A stretch of 20,830 bases of DNA from an uncultured Actinoplanes sp. (GTDB lineage: Bacteria; Actinomycetota; Actinomycetes; Mycobacteriales; Micromonosporaceae), in NCBI GenBank assembly GCA_934667465.1, contig CAKUMG010000015.1:1-20830 (forward strand), read 5' to 3'. Each line of letters starts with the position of its first letter. The stretch's first letter is position 1. Of the stretch, positions 1-7,688 are shown piece after piece. The translations under genes were made by a program, and so were the position numbers. A model generated the notes under the pieces. That model did not search any database. It saw nothing but the letters and a program-made list of their open reading frames with translations, and was not told the DNA's origin.

Positions 1-1
1 G

Positions 2-61
2 TACACGGTGGCATACCCGCCCCTGGCCATGACCGACAAGCCGGACATGCCCGGAACGTAG
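2..61 (+). CDS. 3' end of an unidentified rightward gene (partial)
   Basis: Reading frame 2 is open from the left edge to a TAG at 59-61 and gives a 19-residue tail ending KPDMPGT. Nearly every third codon position is G or C, as in real genes of this window, whereas the other two forward frames are poorer in this respect. The tail is too short to name a family. It would be convergent with the cyclase gene that ends at 128, leaving a 66-base gap in which I see no convincing terminator. It could also be a chance open frame. Sequence to the left of the window would settle it. Confidence 0.45.
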   Translation, partial: YTVAYPPLAMTDKPDMPGT

Positions 62-127
62 GGCACGGGCAGGCGGCTGGGCGGGGTATCCGTCACGGCT
101 TAGAAAATACGCGACGACGGTCCCTGA

Positions 128-3100
128 TCATCCCGGCACGTCAGACGCGTAGGCGACAGATTCGGACGGATCCACGATGGACAATGCCAGCGCGTCCCTG
201 ACCTCCTCGGCTGCGACCCGCTCGCTGGCCTGCTCGGTGGCATAGGCCAGCAGCACCGCCTCGTCGGCCGCCGCGCGCGCCGCGGCGAGGTTTCCGGCCG
301 CCGCCTCGACCCGGGCCAGCACCAGCGCGGCGACCACCCCGCTGCGCACGTCCTCGGCCTTCACCTCGCGCGCCCGGCGGATCCACGTCGCCGCGGTCTC
401 CAGCCGGCCGTCGGCGAGCAGGGCCGACGCGTACGAGGCCAGGGCGTGCCGCCGCGAGAAGAGCAGCGAGGCACCGGTGTCACTCGCGATCGGTGCGAGC
501 AGCCCGACGGCGGTGGCCGCGTCGCCGGCCCGCAGCCGCGCCTCGGCCAGCAGCACCCGCGGGCCCACCTGGGCCGGCGCCAGCGGGTTGTGCGGCTCGA
601 CGGCGGCCATCACCCGGCGCGCATCGGCCTCGGCCGCCTCCACGTCGCCCCGGTGCAGCGCCACGAAACCGCGCAGCACCCCGGCCATGCCCAGCAGCAG
701 CGGATGCCCGGTCCGGTCCGCGTAGTCGAGCGCGTCGGTGAGCAGGTCGTGCGCGTGGTCCGGCTCGTTCAGCCCGCGCGCGATCACCCCCCGTACCACC
801 AGCGCCAGCCCGCGCCCCCAGTCGTCCGACACGGCGTCGAAGTCGCGGAACGCCCGGCGCGCCTCGCCGTCCGCCTCGGCCAGGTCGCCCAGCTCCGCCG
901 ACGCGTACGCCTCGACCGACCGCAGCGTCCCGACCGCCCAGCCCTCGCCGACCCGGTCGCCGAAGGGCAGGAAGATCCGGGCCAGCCGGCGCGACTCCTG
1001 CAGCCGCCCGGCCAGCAGCCGCGCGAAGGCCGTCGTGCCGCGCAGCCAGGACCGCCCGACCGGGTCGCCCAGCTCGGCGAAGAGGCGCGCCGCGCGTCCG
1101 AGTACGGCGTCGGTGCCCGCGAAGTCGCCGCGCGTCGTCGTCACCCAGGCGAGATTCTGCAGGGCCCAGGCCTGCCCGTGCCGGTCGCCCGCGGCCAGGG
1201 TCACCTGGTAGGCCGCCGCGAACCGGCTGCTCGCCCGGCTCAGCTTGCCGGAGAGGAAGTCCGCCATGCCCAGCCGCCGCATCGCGTTGGCGCGCTCGGG
1301 GGCCAGCCCGGCGTCGGTGGCCACCTCCAGGGCCTCCTGCCAGGCCTCGACCGCCTGGTTCTGCTCGCCCAGGGCCTCCTGCGCCCGCCCGACCACCAGC
1401 AGCGCCTCCGCGCGGTAGACCGGGTCGGCGCCGTCGCAGTGCGCGAGCTTCTCGCCCGCCACCAGCGCCTCCTTGGCCCGCCCGAGGCGCAGCAGCGCGC
1501 GGGCGTGCACCAGCTGGTCGGCCAGGGGCAGGCCGTCCGACGCGATCGCCGAGGCCCGTTCCGCGTACGCGATGGAAGCGGCCGGCTCGATGTTGGCGAG
1601 CGCCCTGCGGGCCATCCGGCCCAGCGCCGCGACCCCCAGCGGCGCCACGTCGCGGGCGGTCGCGTCGGGGCGCAGCCGGACCGCGTCCGCGAGCTCGACC
1701 GCGCACTCGGCGTGGCTGGCCACGAACGCGTCGCGCTCGTTCTCGCCGAGGCTCAGCCGCGACGCGCCGTCGTAGCCGAGCTCGGTGATCGTCTCCGGGG
1801 CCGCCCAGCGCGCGAGATAGGCGTGCCGGTCCGCGAGGTCCGCCTTGCCGATGCCCGCGTACGCCGCCTCGCGCATCAGGGGCGTGCTGAAGGCATAGCC
1901 GCCGCGGACCCGGTGCAGCATCCGGCGTTGCAGCAGCTCGTCGACCGCGCGCTCCAGCTCGGCGGCGGCGACCGCGCCGGGCCCGGCGGCGGTCGGCACC
2001 CGGCGCTCGCGCAGGGCCTCGATGACGCCGGTCGGCACGGTGTCACCCACCACGGCCGCGTCCCGCAGCACCGCCCGCGGCTCGTTGGCCAGCGCGTCGA
2101 TGCGCGCGGCGAGCACGGCGGCCAGGTCGCGGGAGAGCAGCTGGCTGCCCATCGAGCCGGCCGCGAGCTGCCAGCGGCCGGCCGCGTTGGCACCGACCGC
2201 GGGCATCAGCGACCCGCGCTCCATCAGCAGCGTGACCAGCTCGGCGAGGTAGAACGGGTTGCCCTGCGCGGTCGCCAGCAGGCGGTCCGCGTCGCCCTGG
2301 GCCAGCTTGCCGCCGTTGAGGTACGACGTGAGCAGCCGCGACGCGTCCGCACCGCGCAGCGGCGGCAGGCTGTGGATCTCAGCGTCCGCGAGCCGGGTCA
2401 GCGCACCCGCCGTCCGGACCAGCTCGGGGCGGCCGAGCAGCAGCAGGACGACCGGGCCGTCGAGCCGCGACAGCACCCCGCCCAGCGCGTCGATGGTCTC
2501 GGCGCTCGCGTCGTGCAGGTCGTCGACGATGACCACCAGCGGCGACTCCTTGGTCAGCGCGCTGAGCAGGCCGGCCACCGCGGCCGGGATCGACTCGGTC
2601 TCCGGCACCCCGCCGCCGGTGGGCTGCCACTCGGCGACCGCGTTCGGGCCGACCGGGTTGACCGGCGCCTCGCCGTAGCCGAGCAGCGCGAGCAGCCGGT
2701 CGGTGTCGATGTCGGGCGCGTCGCCGTCGCGGGTCAGCCGCGCGACCAGCTTGCGCAGCCGCTCCTCGACCACGGCGCGGGTCATCGTGGCGGAGACGTC
2801 CTTGGGCAGGCCGACGGCCTTGCGCACCAGGTCGGCCAGGGGCGCGAAGCGGCGGCGTTCGCCGAACGCGCGGCAGCGGACCCGCAGCACGCGGGCGCCG
2901 GTGTGCGACGCGAACCGGCCCGCGCCGACGTCGTACCCGGCGGCCAGCCGCTTCACCTCGCCGGCGAACCGGGTCTTGCCGATGCCCGCCTCGGCCGTCA
3001 TCACCAGGACCCGCGGCATGCCCGAGTCGATGACCTCGGCGAGCGCGCCGGAGACGCGGCCCAGCTCGGTCTCCCTGCCGACGAAGGGCGCCTCGTCGCC

Positions 3101-3772
3101 GAGACCCGATCGGGTGCCGGGCGCGTCGCGAAGACCGAGCAGCTCGTACGCCGGCACGGGCTCACGCTTGCCCTTGAGGCGCAGCGCGCGCAGCTGGCGC
3201 CAGGCGGCGATGTGCCGGGTGCCGGCCGAGGTGCGCGTGCCCGCGTACACCCCGCCGACCGCCGCGGCGTCCGCGAGCCGGGCGGCGGTGTTCACGGTGT
3301 CGCCGATGACCGTGTATTCGATGGAGGCCTGAATGCCGGCCACCACCTCGCCGGTGTTGAGCCCGACGCGCAGGCCGGTGGGCGCGCCGCCGCCCCGCTC
3401 GTCGTCGAGGACCCGGCGGACGGCCCGCTGCATGCTCAGGGCGGCCCGCACGGCCCGCTCGGCGTCGTCCTCGTGCGCCACGGGCGCGCCGAAGACGGCC
3501 ATGATCCCGTCGCCGGTGAGCTTGTCGACGTGCCCGCCGAACGTCTTGACCGCCCCGGCCAGCGCGGCGAGCACCCGGTCGGTGACCGCGCCGACCCGCT
3601 CCGGGTCGAGATCCTCCGACCAGGAGGTGAAGTCGGAGAGGTCGCCGAAGAGCACCGTCACGATGCGCCGCTCGGCCGCCGGGAGCGAGGCCGCGGCGGG
3701 CAGCGCAGCCCCGCAGTTGTGGCAGAAACGGGCATTCGGAACAGCGACGGTCCCGCACACTGGACAGGTCAC
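128..3772 (-). CDS. Zinc ribbon / class IIIb adenylate cyclase / AAA ATPase / TPR signalling protein
   Basis: Predicted 1214-residue cytoplasmic multidomain protein. An N-terminal zinc ribbon (C3, C6, C17, C20) is followed by a class III nucleotide cyclase domain (about 35-215). All six canonical catalytic positions can be placed with standard spacing: metal Asp D44 and D88, substrate-selecting K84 and T154, and transition-state N161 and R165. Thr in place of Asp at the second specificity position marks the IIIb subclass, so ATP to cAMP is the likely reaction. A STAND/AAA-type ATPase follows, with Walker A AEAGIGKT (260-267) and Walker B LVVIVDD (412-418). The last roughly 500 residues are Ala/Leu-rich helical repeats resembling TPRs. 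The open frame continues upstream to 4573, but that part lies over the hydrolase gene. The GTG at 3772 is chosen because it overlaps the hydrolase stop as GTGA and begins exactly at the zinc ribbon. The inducing signal is unknown; ATPase-TPR parts usually gate the output of such proteins. Confidence 0.9.
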   Translation of the reverse strand: MTCPVCGTVAVPNARFCHNCGAALPAAASLPAAERRIVTVLFGDLSDFTSWSEDLDPERVGAVTDRVLAALAGAVKTFGGHVDKLTGDGIMAVFGAPVAHEDDAERAVRAALSMQRAVRRVLDDERGGGAPTGLRVGLNTGEVVAGIQASIEYTVIGDTVNTAARLADAAAVGGVYAGTRTSAGTRHIAAWRQLRALRLKGKREPVPAYELLGLRDAPGTRSGLGDEAPFVGRETELGRVSGALAEVIDSGMPRVLVMTAEAGIGKTRFAGEVKRLAAGYDVGAGRFASHTGARVLRVRCRAFGERRRFAPLADLVRKAVGLPKDVSATMTRAVVEERLRKLVARLTRDGDAPDIDTDRLLALLGYGEAPVNPVGPNAVAEWQPTGGGVPETESIPAAVAGLLSALTKESPLVVIVDDLHDASAETIDALGGVLSRLDGPVVLLLLGRPELVRTAGALTRLADAEIHSLPPLRGADASRLLTSYLNGGKLAQGDADRLLATAQGNPFYLAELVTLLMERGSLMPAVGANAAGRWQLAAGSMGSQLLSRDLAAVLAARIDALANEPRAVLRDAAVVGDTVPTGVIEALRERRVPTAAGPGAVAAAELERAVDELLQRRMLHRVRGGYAFSTPLMREAAYAGIGKADLADRHAYLARWAAPETITELGYDGASRLSLGENERDAFVASHAECAVELADAVRLRPDATARDVAPLGVAALGRMARRALANIEPAASIAYAERASAIASDGLPLADQLVHARALLRLGRAKEALVAGEKLAHCDGADPVYRAEALLVVGRAQEALGEQNQAVEAWQEALEVATDAGLAPERANAMRRLGMADFLSGKLSRASSRFAAAYQVTLAAGDRHGQAWALQNLAWVTTTRGDFAGTDAVLGRAARLFAELGDPVGRSWLRGTTAFARLLAGRLQESRRLARIFLPFGDRVGEGWAVGTLRSVEAYASAELGDLAEADGEARRAFRDFDAVSDDWGRGLALVVRGVIARGLNEPDHAHDLLTDALDYADRTGHPLLLGMAGVLRGFVALHRGDVEAAEADARRVMAAVEPHNPLAPAQVGPRVLLAEARLRAGDAATAVGLLAPIASDTGASLLFSRRHALASYASALLADGRLETAATWIRRAREVKAEDVRSGVVAALVLARVEAAAGNLAAARAAADEAVLLAYATEQASERVAAEEVRDALALSIVDPSESVAYASDVPG

Positions 3773-4551
3773 AGCGGGTCCAACTCCGTCGGGCCCGGCT
3801 GTGATTCCCGCCTCAGATATTCGAGCTGTGCGTGCGCGGACCACTCCGCCGCGTGCCGCAGCGACGGGTCGACGTCGGGGTAGACGAGCGCGACGACCGC
3901 CTCCGGGGTGTCGGCACCGGCCGCCACGGCCGCCCTGACCTGGCCGAGCCGGTCCCGCCGGTGGGCGAGATAGGCCAGCGCCAGCTCGGCGCAGTCCGGC
4001 CGGGCCGGCCCGTGCCCGGGCAGCATGAGCAGCGGGTACGCGCTGAGCGTCTCCAGGCTGGTCAGATAGGCGCCGAGATCGCCGTCGGGCCACGCGACGA
4101 CGGTGCTGCCCCGGCCGAGGACGGTGTCCCCGGTGAAGATCCCGGTGGTGTCCCCGTCGGTCGCGGTGAAGCAGACCGAGTCCGCGGTGTGCCCCGGCGT
4201 CCGCAGCACCTCGATGGCGAGCCCGGCGAGGTCGAGACGGGCCGGCAACGGGTCGCCGTGCCGCGGGTCGGCGGCGAGGACCGGCACGCCGCCGAGCATC
4301 CGGGAGAGCGTCTCGGCGCCCTCGACGTGGTCGTGGTGGCCGTGGGTCACCAGGATGGCCGCGAGCGGCCGGTGCTCGGCGATCGAGGCGAGGTGACCCG
4401 CGTCGTCGGGCCCGGGATCGATCACCACGGTCTCCGCCGCGCCGCGGGCGCGCAGCACCCACGTGTTGGTGCCCTCGAGCGTCATCGGCCCGGCATTGGG
4501 CGCGCGCAGCAGCGCCAGCCATCCCGGCAACCGCTCGACCTGCGACGACAC
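3769..4551 (-). CDS. MBL-fold metallo-hydrolase (LACTB2-like, Rv3677c type)
   Basis: 260-residue metallo-beta-lactamase-fold hydrolase. The complete dinuclear zinc set is visible: H70, H72, D74 and H75 in THGHHDH, then H121 (PGHT), D142 (FTGDT) and H180 (LPGHG). The N-terminal GTNTWVL stretch and the C-terminal helical region resemble the LACTB2 / glyoxalase II-like subgroup; proposed substrates are thioesters or nucleic acid, and the true one cannot be read from sequence. The GTG at 4551 is preferred: a G-rich stretch precedes it and it sits just before the conserved N-terminal motif. The frame is open to 4707, but that would overlap ridA. The stop overlaps the start of the cyclase by 4 bases (GTGA), implying translational coupling. 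In mycobacteria the equivalent gene also follows a RidA-like gene. Confidence 0.9.
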   Translation of the reverse strand: MSSQVERLPGWLALLRAPNAGPMTLEGTNTWVLRARGAAETVVIDPGPDDAGHLASIAEHRPLAAILVTHGHHDHVEGAETLSRMLGGVPVLAADPRHGDPLPARLDLAGLAIEVLRTPGHTADSVCFTATDGDTTGIFTGDTVLGRGSTVVAWPDGDLGAYLTSLETLSAYPLLMLPGHGPARPDCAELALAYLAHRRDRLGQVRAAVAAGADTPEAVVALVYPDVDPSLRHAAEWSAHAQLEYLRRESQPGPTELDPL

Positions 4552-4640
4552 AGACCCACCCCCCGAAGGGCATGGTACGTCGCCGGACCCGCCGGGACCG
4601 AGCACGCGTTGTGCGACCCGGTCACCGACGGTCACTTCCG

Positions 4641-4656
4641 GTGCCCTTCCGGGCAC
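4641..4656. repeat. Short hairpin in the ridA-hydrolase gap
   Basis: GTGCCC / TTCC / GGGCAC is a perfect 6-bp stem with a 4-base loop, lying 10 bases past the ridA stop in the 115-base gap before the hydrolase. No T-run follows on the minus strand, so it may be an attenuator or partial terminator inside the operon, or simply chance in GC-rich DNA. Two GGTCAC half-sites lie at about 4620-4635. Confidence 0.35.
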
Positions 4657-4666
4657 TCCGGCCTGG

Positions 4667-5158
4667 TCAGGCCACCTCGGCGATGACCTCGACCTCGACC
4701 GGGGCACCCAGCGGCAGCTCGGCCACGCCGACGGCGCTGCGGGCGTGCCGGCCGATCTCGCCCAGCACGTCGCCGAAGAGGTTCGAGGCGCCGTTGATCA
4801 CGGCGGGCTGGCCGGTGAAGCCGGAGGCGGACGCCACGAAGCCGGTCACCTTGACGATCTTCACGAGCCGGCCCAGGCCGACCAGCGACTCGATCGCCGC
4901 GAGCGCGTTGAGCGCGCACACCCGGGCCAGCTCGTTGGCCTGCTCCGCGGTCACCTCGGCGCCGACCTTGCCGGTCAGCGGGAGCTTCCCGTCGACGAAC
5001 GGCAGCTGGCCCGAGACGTAGACGTAGTTGCCGGACTGCACCGCCGGCACGTACGAGGCCAGGGGCGCGGCGACCTGCGGCAGGGTCAGGCCGAGCTCGG
5101 CGAGCTTCGCGTACGCGTCGGCACCGCCCGCGCCGCTGACAGGCGCCGGGGCCGTCAA
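4667..5158 (-). CDS. RidA / YjgF-YER057c-UK114 family protein (Rv3678c type)
   Basis: 163-residue member of the Rid family, longer than E. coli RidA (about 128 aa) and of the actinobacterial UK114-like-1 kind. The C-terminal RidA signature is present: the Arg equivalent to E. coli R105 is R140 in HARSAVGVAELP, followed by the EVEVIA strand. Enzymes with this Arg hydrolyse reactive enamine/imine intermediates from PLP enzymes; whether this subgroup does so is not established. The start is TTG at 5158, overlapping the stop of the upstream DUF4177 gene as TTGA, so its translation probably depends on re-initiation. Downstream lies the MBL hydrolase. All three small genes appear to be one leftward operon. 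Confidence 0.9.
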   Translation of the reverse strand: MTAPAPVSGAGGADAYAKLAELGLTLPQVAAPLASYVPAVQSGNYVYVSGQLPFVDGKLPLTGKVGAEVTAEQANELARVCALNALAAIESLVGLGRLVKIVKVTGFVASASGFTGQPAVINGASNLFGDVLGEIGRHARSAVGVAELPLGAPVEVEVIAEVA

Positions 5159-5310
5159 GACTTCGCCCGCTTCATGTAGGCAACCAGCTGATCGGGGTTG
5201 GGGCCCGGCACGACCTGCACCAGCTCCCAGCCGTCCTCACCCCAGGTGTCGAGGATCTGCTTGGTCGCGTGGACCAGCAGCGGCACCGTCACGTACTCCC
5301 ACTTCTGCAT
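5155..5310 (-). CDS. DUF4177-like small protein (Rv3678A type)
   Basis: 51-residue protein starting MQKWEYVTVPLL and ending AYMKRAKS. The pattern WEYVTVPL...ILDTWGEDGWELVQVVPGP is typical of the small DUF4177 fold (a beta strand, a helix, then the GWELV strand). Function unknown. The ATG at 5310 is preceded by GAGG at a suitable distance. The last bases overlap the ridA start as TTGA. Its length hides it from ordinary ORF filters, but its position matches Rv3678A in the equivalent mycobacterial locus, where it also precedes the RidA-like gene. It is the first gene of the leftward operon. Confidence 0.85.
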   Translation of the reverse strand: MQKWEYVTVPLLVHATKQILDTWGEDGWELVQVVPGPNPDQLVAYMKRAKS

Positions 5311-5350
5311 TGCTCGCCCGCCTCAGATCTCGTTGCTGCTCAGCTTCGGC

Positions 5351-5411
5351 GCAAGCCTAGGTCAGCCGGGCCGGAGCGGCCTCGCGGGCACTGGCTTTCC
5401 ACTAGGCTTGC
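5351..5411. promoter_or_regulatory. Divergent promoter region with mirrored 10-bp arms
   Basis: GCAAGCCTAG (5351-5360) is repeated in perfect inversion as CTAGGCTTGC (5402-5411), 41 bases apart, in the 142-base gap between the DUF4177 and membrane-protein starts. Each arm contains the hexamer TAGGCT, which fits the actinobacterial -10 consensus TANNNT, pointing outward: plus strand 5403-5408 (44 bases to ATG 5453) and minus strand 5359-5354 (43 bases to ATG 5310). I find no good -35 boxes. The arms may be twin -10 regions, a two-site operator, or both. Confidence 0.5.
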
Positions 5412-5452
5412 CGGTGGGGAGGTGCGGCCCCCGGGCCGGATCAGGGAGCACG

Positions 5453-6619
5453 ATGACGCAACCGCCGCCGGACGGAAGCGCGTGGCCGACGGCCGCGACG
5501 GAGGACCGGCCCGATGCCGCCTACCCCGATGCCGCTCCGCAGCCGGTCCCCGCGGCCGGTCCCCCGGAGTGGCCGCCACCGGGGTCCTGGCCCGCCGAGA
5601 CGCCGCCGCCCGCCCACGCCGCGTACGACCGCAGCGGCTACGACCGCGCCGACTATGACAGCGCCGGCTACGACCGGAGCCCGTACGAGCAGGGTGCGAC
5701 CGCCTATCAGCAGCAGGCCTGGGAGCAGGACGCGTGGGAGCGGGCCCAGCAGCCCGGCCCGTGGGCGCCGCCGGAGGAGCCCGCCCATGGGTACGACCGG
5801 TACACCGCCCTGCACGAGACCGCCCGCCGGGCATCGGACACGTTCCTGACCTGGGAGGGCGCCGACGACCAGACCACGCAGCTCCCGCCGATCGGTGACG
5901 CCGAGACCGTCGAGGGCGAGGTGGTCTGGCACCAGCGGCCGGCCGCCGAGCCGTTCCGCGCCAAGCACGAGAAGCCCGGCGAATGGCAGACCGACCCGCC
6001 GGACCACCTGGCCTTCGAGCACTCCCCGCCGGCCGAGGTGCAACCCGGCGTGCAGGACGACCAGCCCGCCGAGGCGATCCCGCTGAGCATGTTGCCGCAG
6101 CCCTGGCAGGTGCCCTTCGACCCGCAGCACAACGAGCCGCACCCCGACCCGGAGCCCGCCCGGCCGGCCCGCCGGAACACCGGCCGCTGGGTGGCGCTCG
6201 CCGTGGTCCTCACCGTGCTGCTGCTCGGCGGGGGCGCGGCGTCGGCGTACCTGCTGCTGCGCGACGCCGACAGCGGCAAGGGCTCCCCCGACCCGGCGAC
6301 CGCCGTGGACCGGTTCATGACGGAGGTCTACACCCGGCACGACGCGGTGGCCGCCGAGGACCTGGTCTGCCGGGAGGCGCGCGACCAGGCGAAGATCGCC
6401 GGCCGGGTCGCCGAGATCGAGGGCTACGCGAACGAGTACCCGGCGCCCGCCTACGCCTGGGGTCAGCCCGCGATCAGCGCGATCACCGGCACGAAGGCCA
6501 CGGTCGACGTGCAGCTGACGATGACCACGGACGACGAGCGGGCCGCGCGGCAGCAGCTGACGTTCACCGTGATCCGCAAGACGGGCTGGCTGGTGTGTGA
6601 CGTCACGAGCCGGGCCTGA
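5453..6619 (+). CDS. Proline/tyrosine-rich single-pass membrane protein
   Basis: 388-residue protein, unrecognised as a named family. A long acidic, Pro/Ala/Gln-rich N-terminal region (1-245) carries a run of YDR/YDS/YEQ units around residues 58-80. One hydrophobic helix starts at W246 (about 246-269) after an Arg-rich stop, giving an inside-out topology. The outer C-terminal domain (about 275-388) resembles the NTF2-like/DUF4878-type domains of actinobacterial membrane proteins and holds two Cys (in DLVCREAR and WLVCDV) that could form a disulphide. The ATG at 5453 follows AGGGAG; the frame is open upstream to 5198 but would then run over the divergent gene. It is followed after 70 bases by the ArsA-like genes. 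In M. tuberculosis the equivalent position has no such gene. Confidence 0.85.
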   Translation: MTQPPPDGSAWPTAATEDRPDAAYPDAAPQPVPAAGPPEWPPPGSWPAETPPPAHAAYDRSGYDRADYDSAGYDRSPYEQGATAYQQQAWEQDAWERAQQPGPWAPPEEPAHGYDRYTALHETARRASDTFLTWEGADDQTTQLPPIGDAETVEGEVVWHQRPAAEPFRAKHEKPGEWQTDPPDHLAFEHSPPAEVQPGVQDDQPAEAIPLSMLPQPWQVPFDPQHNEPHPDPEPARPARRNTGRWVALAVVLTVLLLGGGAASAYLLLRDADSGKGSPDPATAVDRFMTEVYTRHDAVAAEDLVCREARDQAKIAGRVAEIEGYANEYPAPAYAWGQPAISAITGTKATVDVQLTMTTDDERAARQQLTFTVIRKTGWLVCDVTSRA

Positions 6620-6658
6620 CCAGCGGCGCACCGTGACTGGGTGGCCGTCGTGAGCCGG

Positions 6659-6668
6659 GGACCGGTCC
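6659..6668. repeat. Palindrome GGACCGGTCC between direct repeats
   Basis: A perfect 10-bp palindrome lies in the 70-base gap before the first ArsA gene, flanked by two copies of GGGTGGCCGT (6640-6649 and 6670-6679, 30 bases apart). The second copy runs into the proposed -10 box. It could be an operator, but GC-rich palindromes of this size also arise by chance. Confidence 0.3.
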
Positions 6669-6677
6669 GGGTGGCCG

Positions 6678-6683
6678 TACAGT
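6678..6683 (+). promoter_or_regulatory. -10 box TACAGT of a leaderless promoter
   Basis: TACAGT fits TANNNT and ends 6 bases before the ATG at 6690, the spacing that puts transcription start on the start codon. No Shine-Dalgarno sequence precedes this ATG, consistent with a leaderless mRNA. No clear -35 is visible. Confidence 0.5.
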
Positions 6684-6689
6684 CGGGTC

Positions 6690-7640
6690 ATGGGTCGTAG
6701 TGAGTGGCCCGCGCGGCTGCACGTCGTGACGGGCAAGGGCGGCACGGGCAAGACCACGGTGGCGGCCGCGCTGGCCCTCGGCCTGGCCGCGGGCGGGCAT
6801 CGGACGCTGCTGGCCGAGGTGGAGGGGCGGCAGGGCATCGCCCAGCTCTTCGGTCTCGAGCCGCTGCCCTACCGGGAGCTGCGCATCGCGACGCCGCCGA
6901 GGGGCGACGGGGAGGTCCGCGCGCTCGCGGTCGACCCCGAGGAGGCCCTGCTCGAATACCTCGAGATGTTCTACAAGCTCGGCGCGGCCGGCCGGGCGCT
7001 GCGCAAGATCGGGGCGATCGACTTCGCCACCACCATCGCGCCGGGGCTGCGGGACGTGCTGCTCACCGGCAAGGTGAAGGAGGCGACCACCCGATCGGCC
7101 GAGGGACGGCGGGCGTACGACGCGGTGGTGCTCGACGCGCCGCCGACCGGCCGGATCGGGCGGTTCCTCAACGTCACGGCCGAGACCGCCAAGCTGGCCA
7201 AGATGGGCCCGATCAAGACGCAGAGCGACGGGGTCTCGTCACTGCTGCGCTCGCCGATGACCTCGGTGCACGTGGTGACGCTGCTCGAGGAGATGCCGGT
7301 GCAGGAGACCCTCGACGCCGTCGCCGAGCTGACCGCGCTGCGCATCCCGGTGGGGCGGATCGTCGTCAACGCCGCCCGGCCGCCCCTGCTGGCCGGGGCG
7401 AAGGTCACCAAGGCGGAGCTCAAGCGCGGCCTGAGCGCCGCGGGCCTGCCGTCCGACCCGGCCACCGTCGCCGGGCTGCAGGCCGAGGCGAAGGCGCACC
7501 TGACCCGCCGGGAGCTGGAGGAGTCGCTCCGCACCGACCTGATCGAGGGCGGGCACCCGCTCGTCGAGCTCCCGCTGCTGGACGGGGGCGTCGACCGGCG
7601 GGGGCTGGACCGGCTCGCCGCGCTCCTGATGGGTGTCTGA
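6690..7640 (+). CDS. ArsA/GET3-family ATPase, first paralogue (Rv3679 type)
   Basis: 316-residue single-domain P-loop ATPase of the anion-transporter ArsA/GET3 class. The deviant Walker A is complete: G15-K16-G-G-T-G-K21-T-T, with signature K16 and P-loop K21; the switch region reads VVLDAPPTGR. Single-domain members work as dimers, and this gene is followed 48 bases later by a second diverged copy, so a heterodimer is likely. There is no arsenic operon nearby (no arsR, arsB or arsC), so arsenite export is unlikely; the mycobacterial homologues are anion-transporter-like ATPases linked to metabolic stress. Cytoplasmic. ATG 6690 is chosen because the next upstream candidates lie inside the preceding gene and a -10 box sits 6 bases before it. 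Confidence 0.92.
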   Translation: MGRSEWPARLHVVTGKGGTGKTTVAAALALGLAAGGHRTLLAEVEGRQGIAQLFGLEPLPYRELRIATPPRGDGEVRALAVDPEEALLEYLEMFYKLGAAGRALRKIGAIDFATTIAPGLRDVLLTGKVKEATTRSAEGRRAYDAVVLDAPPTGRIGRFLNVTAETAKLAKMGPIKTQSDGVSSLLRSPMTSVHVVTLLEEMPVQETLDAVAELTALRIPVGRIVVNAARPPLLAGAKVTKAELKRGLSAAGLPSDPATVAGLQAEAKAHLTRRELEESLRTDLIEGGHPLVELPLLDGGVDRRGLDRLAALLMGV

Positions 7641-7676
7641 CCCGCCACACCGGGCGGCCTCGCGGTCAGGAGTCAG

Positions 7677-7682
7677 TACGCT
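7677..7682 (+). promoter_or_regulatory. -10 box TACGCT of a leaderless promoter
   Basis: TACGCT ends 6 bases before the GTG at 7689, the same geometry as upstream of the first ATPase. No Shine-Dalgarno is present. It suggests the second ATPase also has its own start site inside the two-gene unit. Confidence 0.45.
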
Positions 7683-7688
7683 CGAATC

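Noticed and set aside
62..127. Terminator between the left-edge gene and the cyclase
   Set aside because: I could not find a stable inverted repeat in this gap.
446..3883. 1145-aa forward open frame
   Set aside because: It is the antisense of the cyclase-ATPase gene, with Arg/Gln/His-rich low-complexity translation and no domain. The minus-strand frame has clear catalytic motifs.
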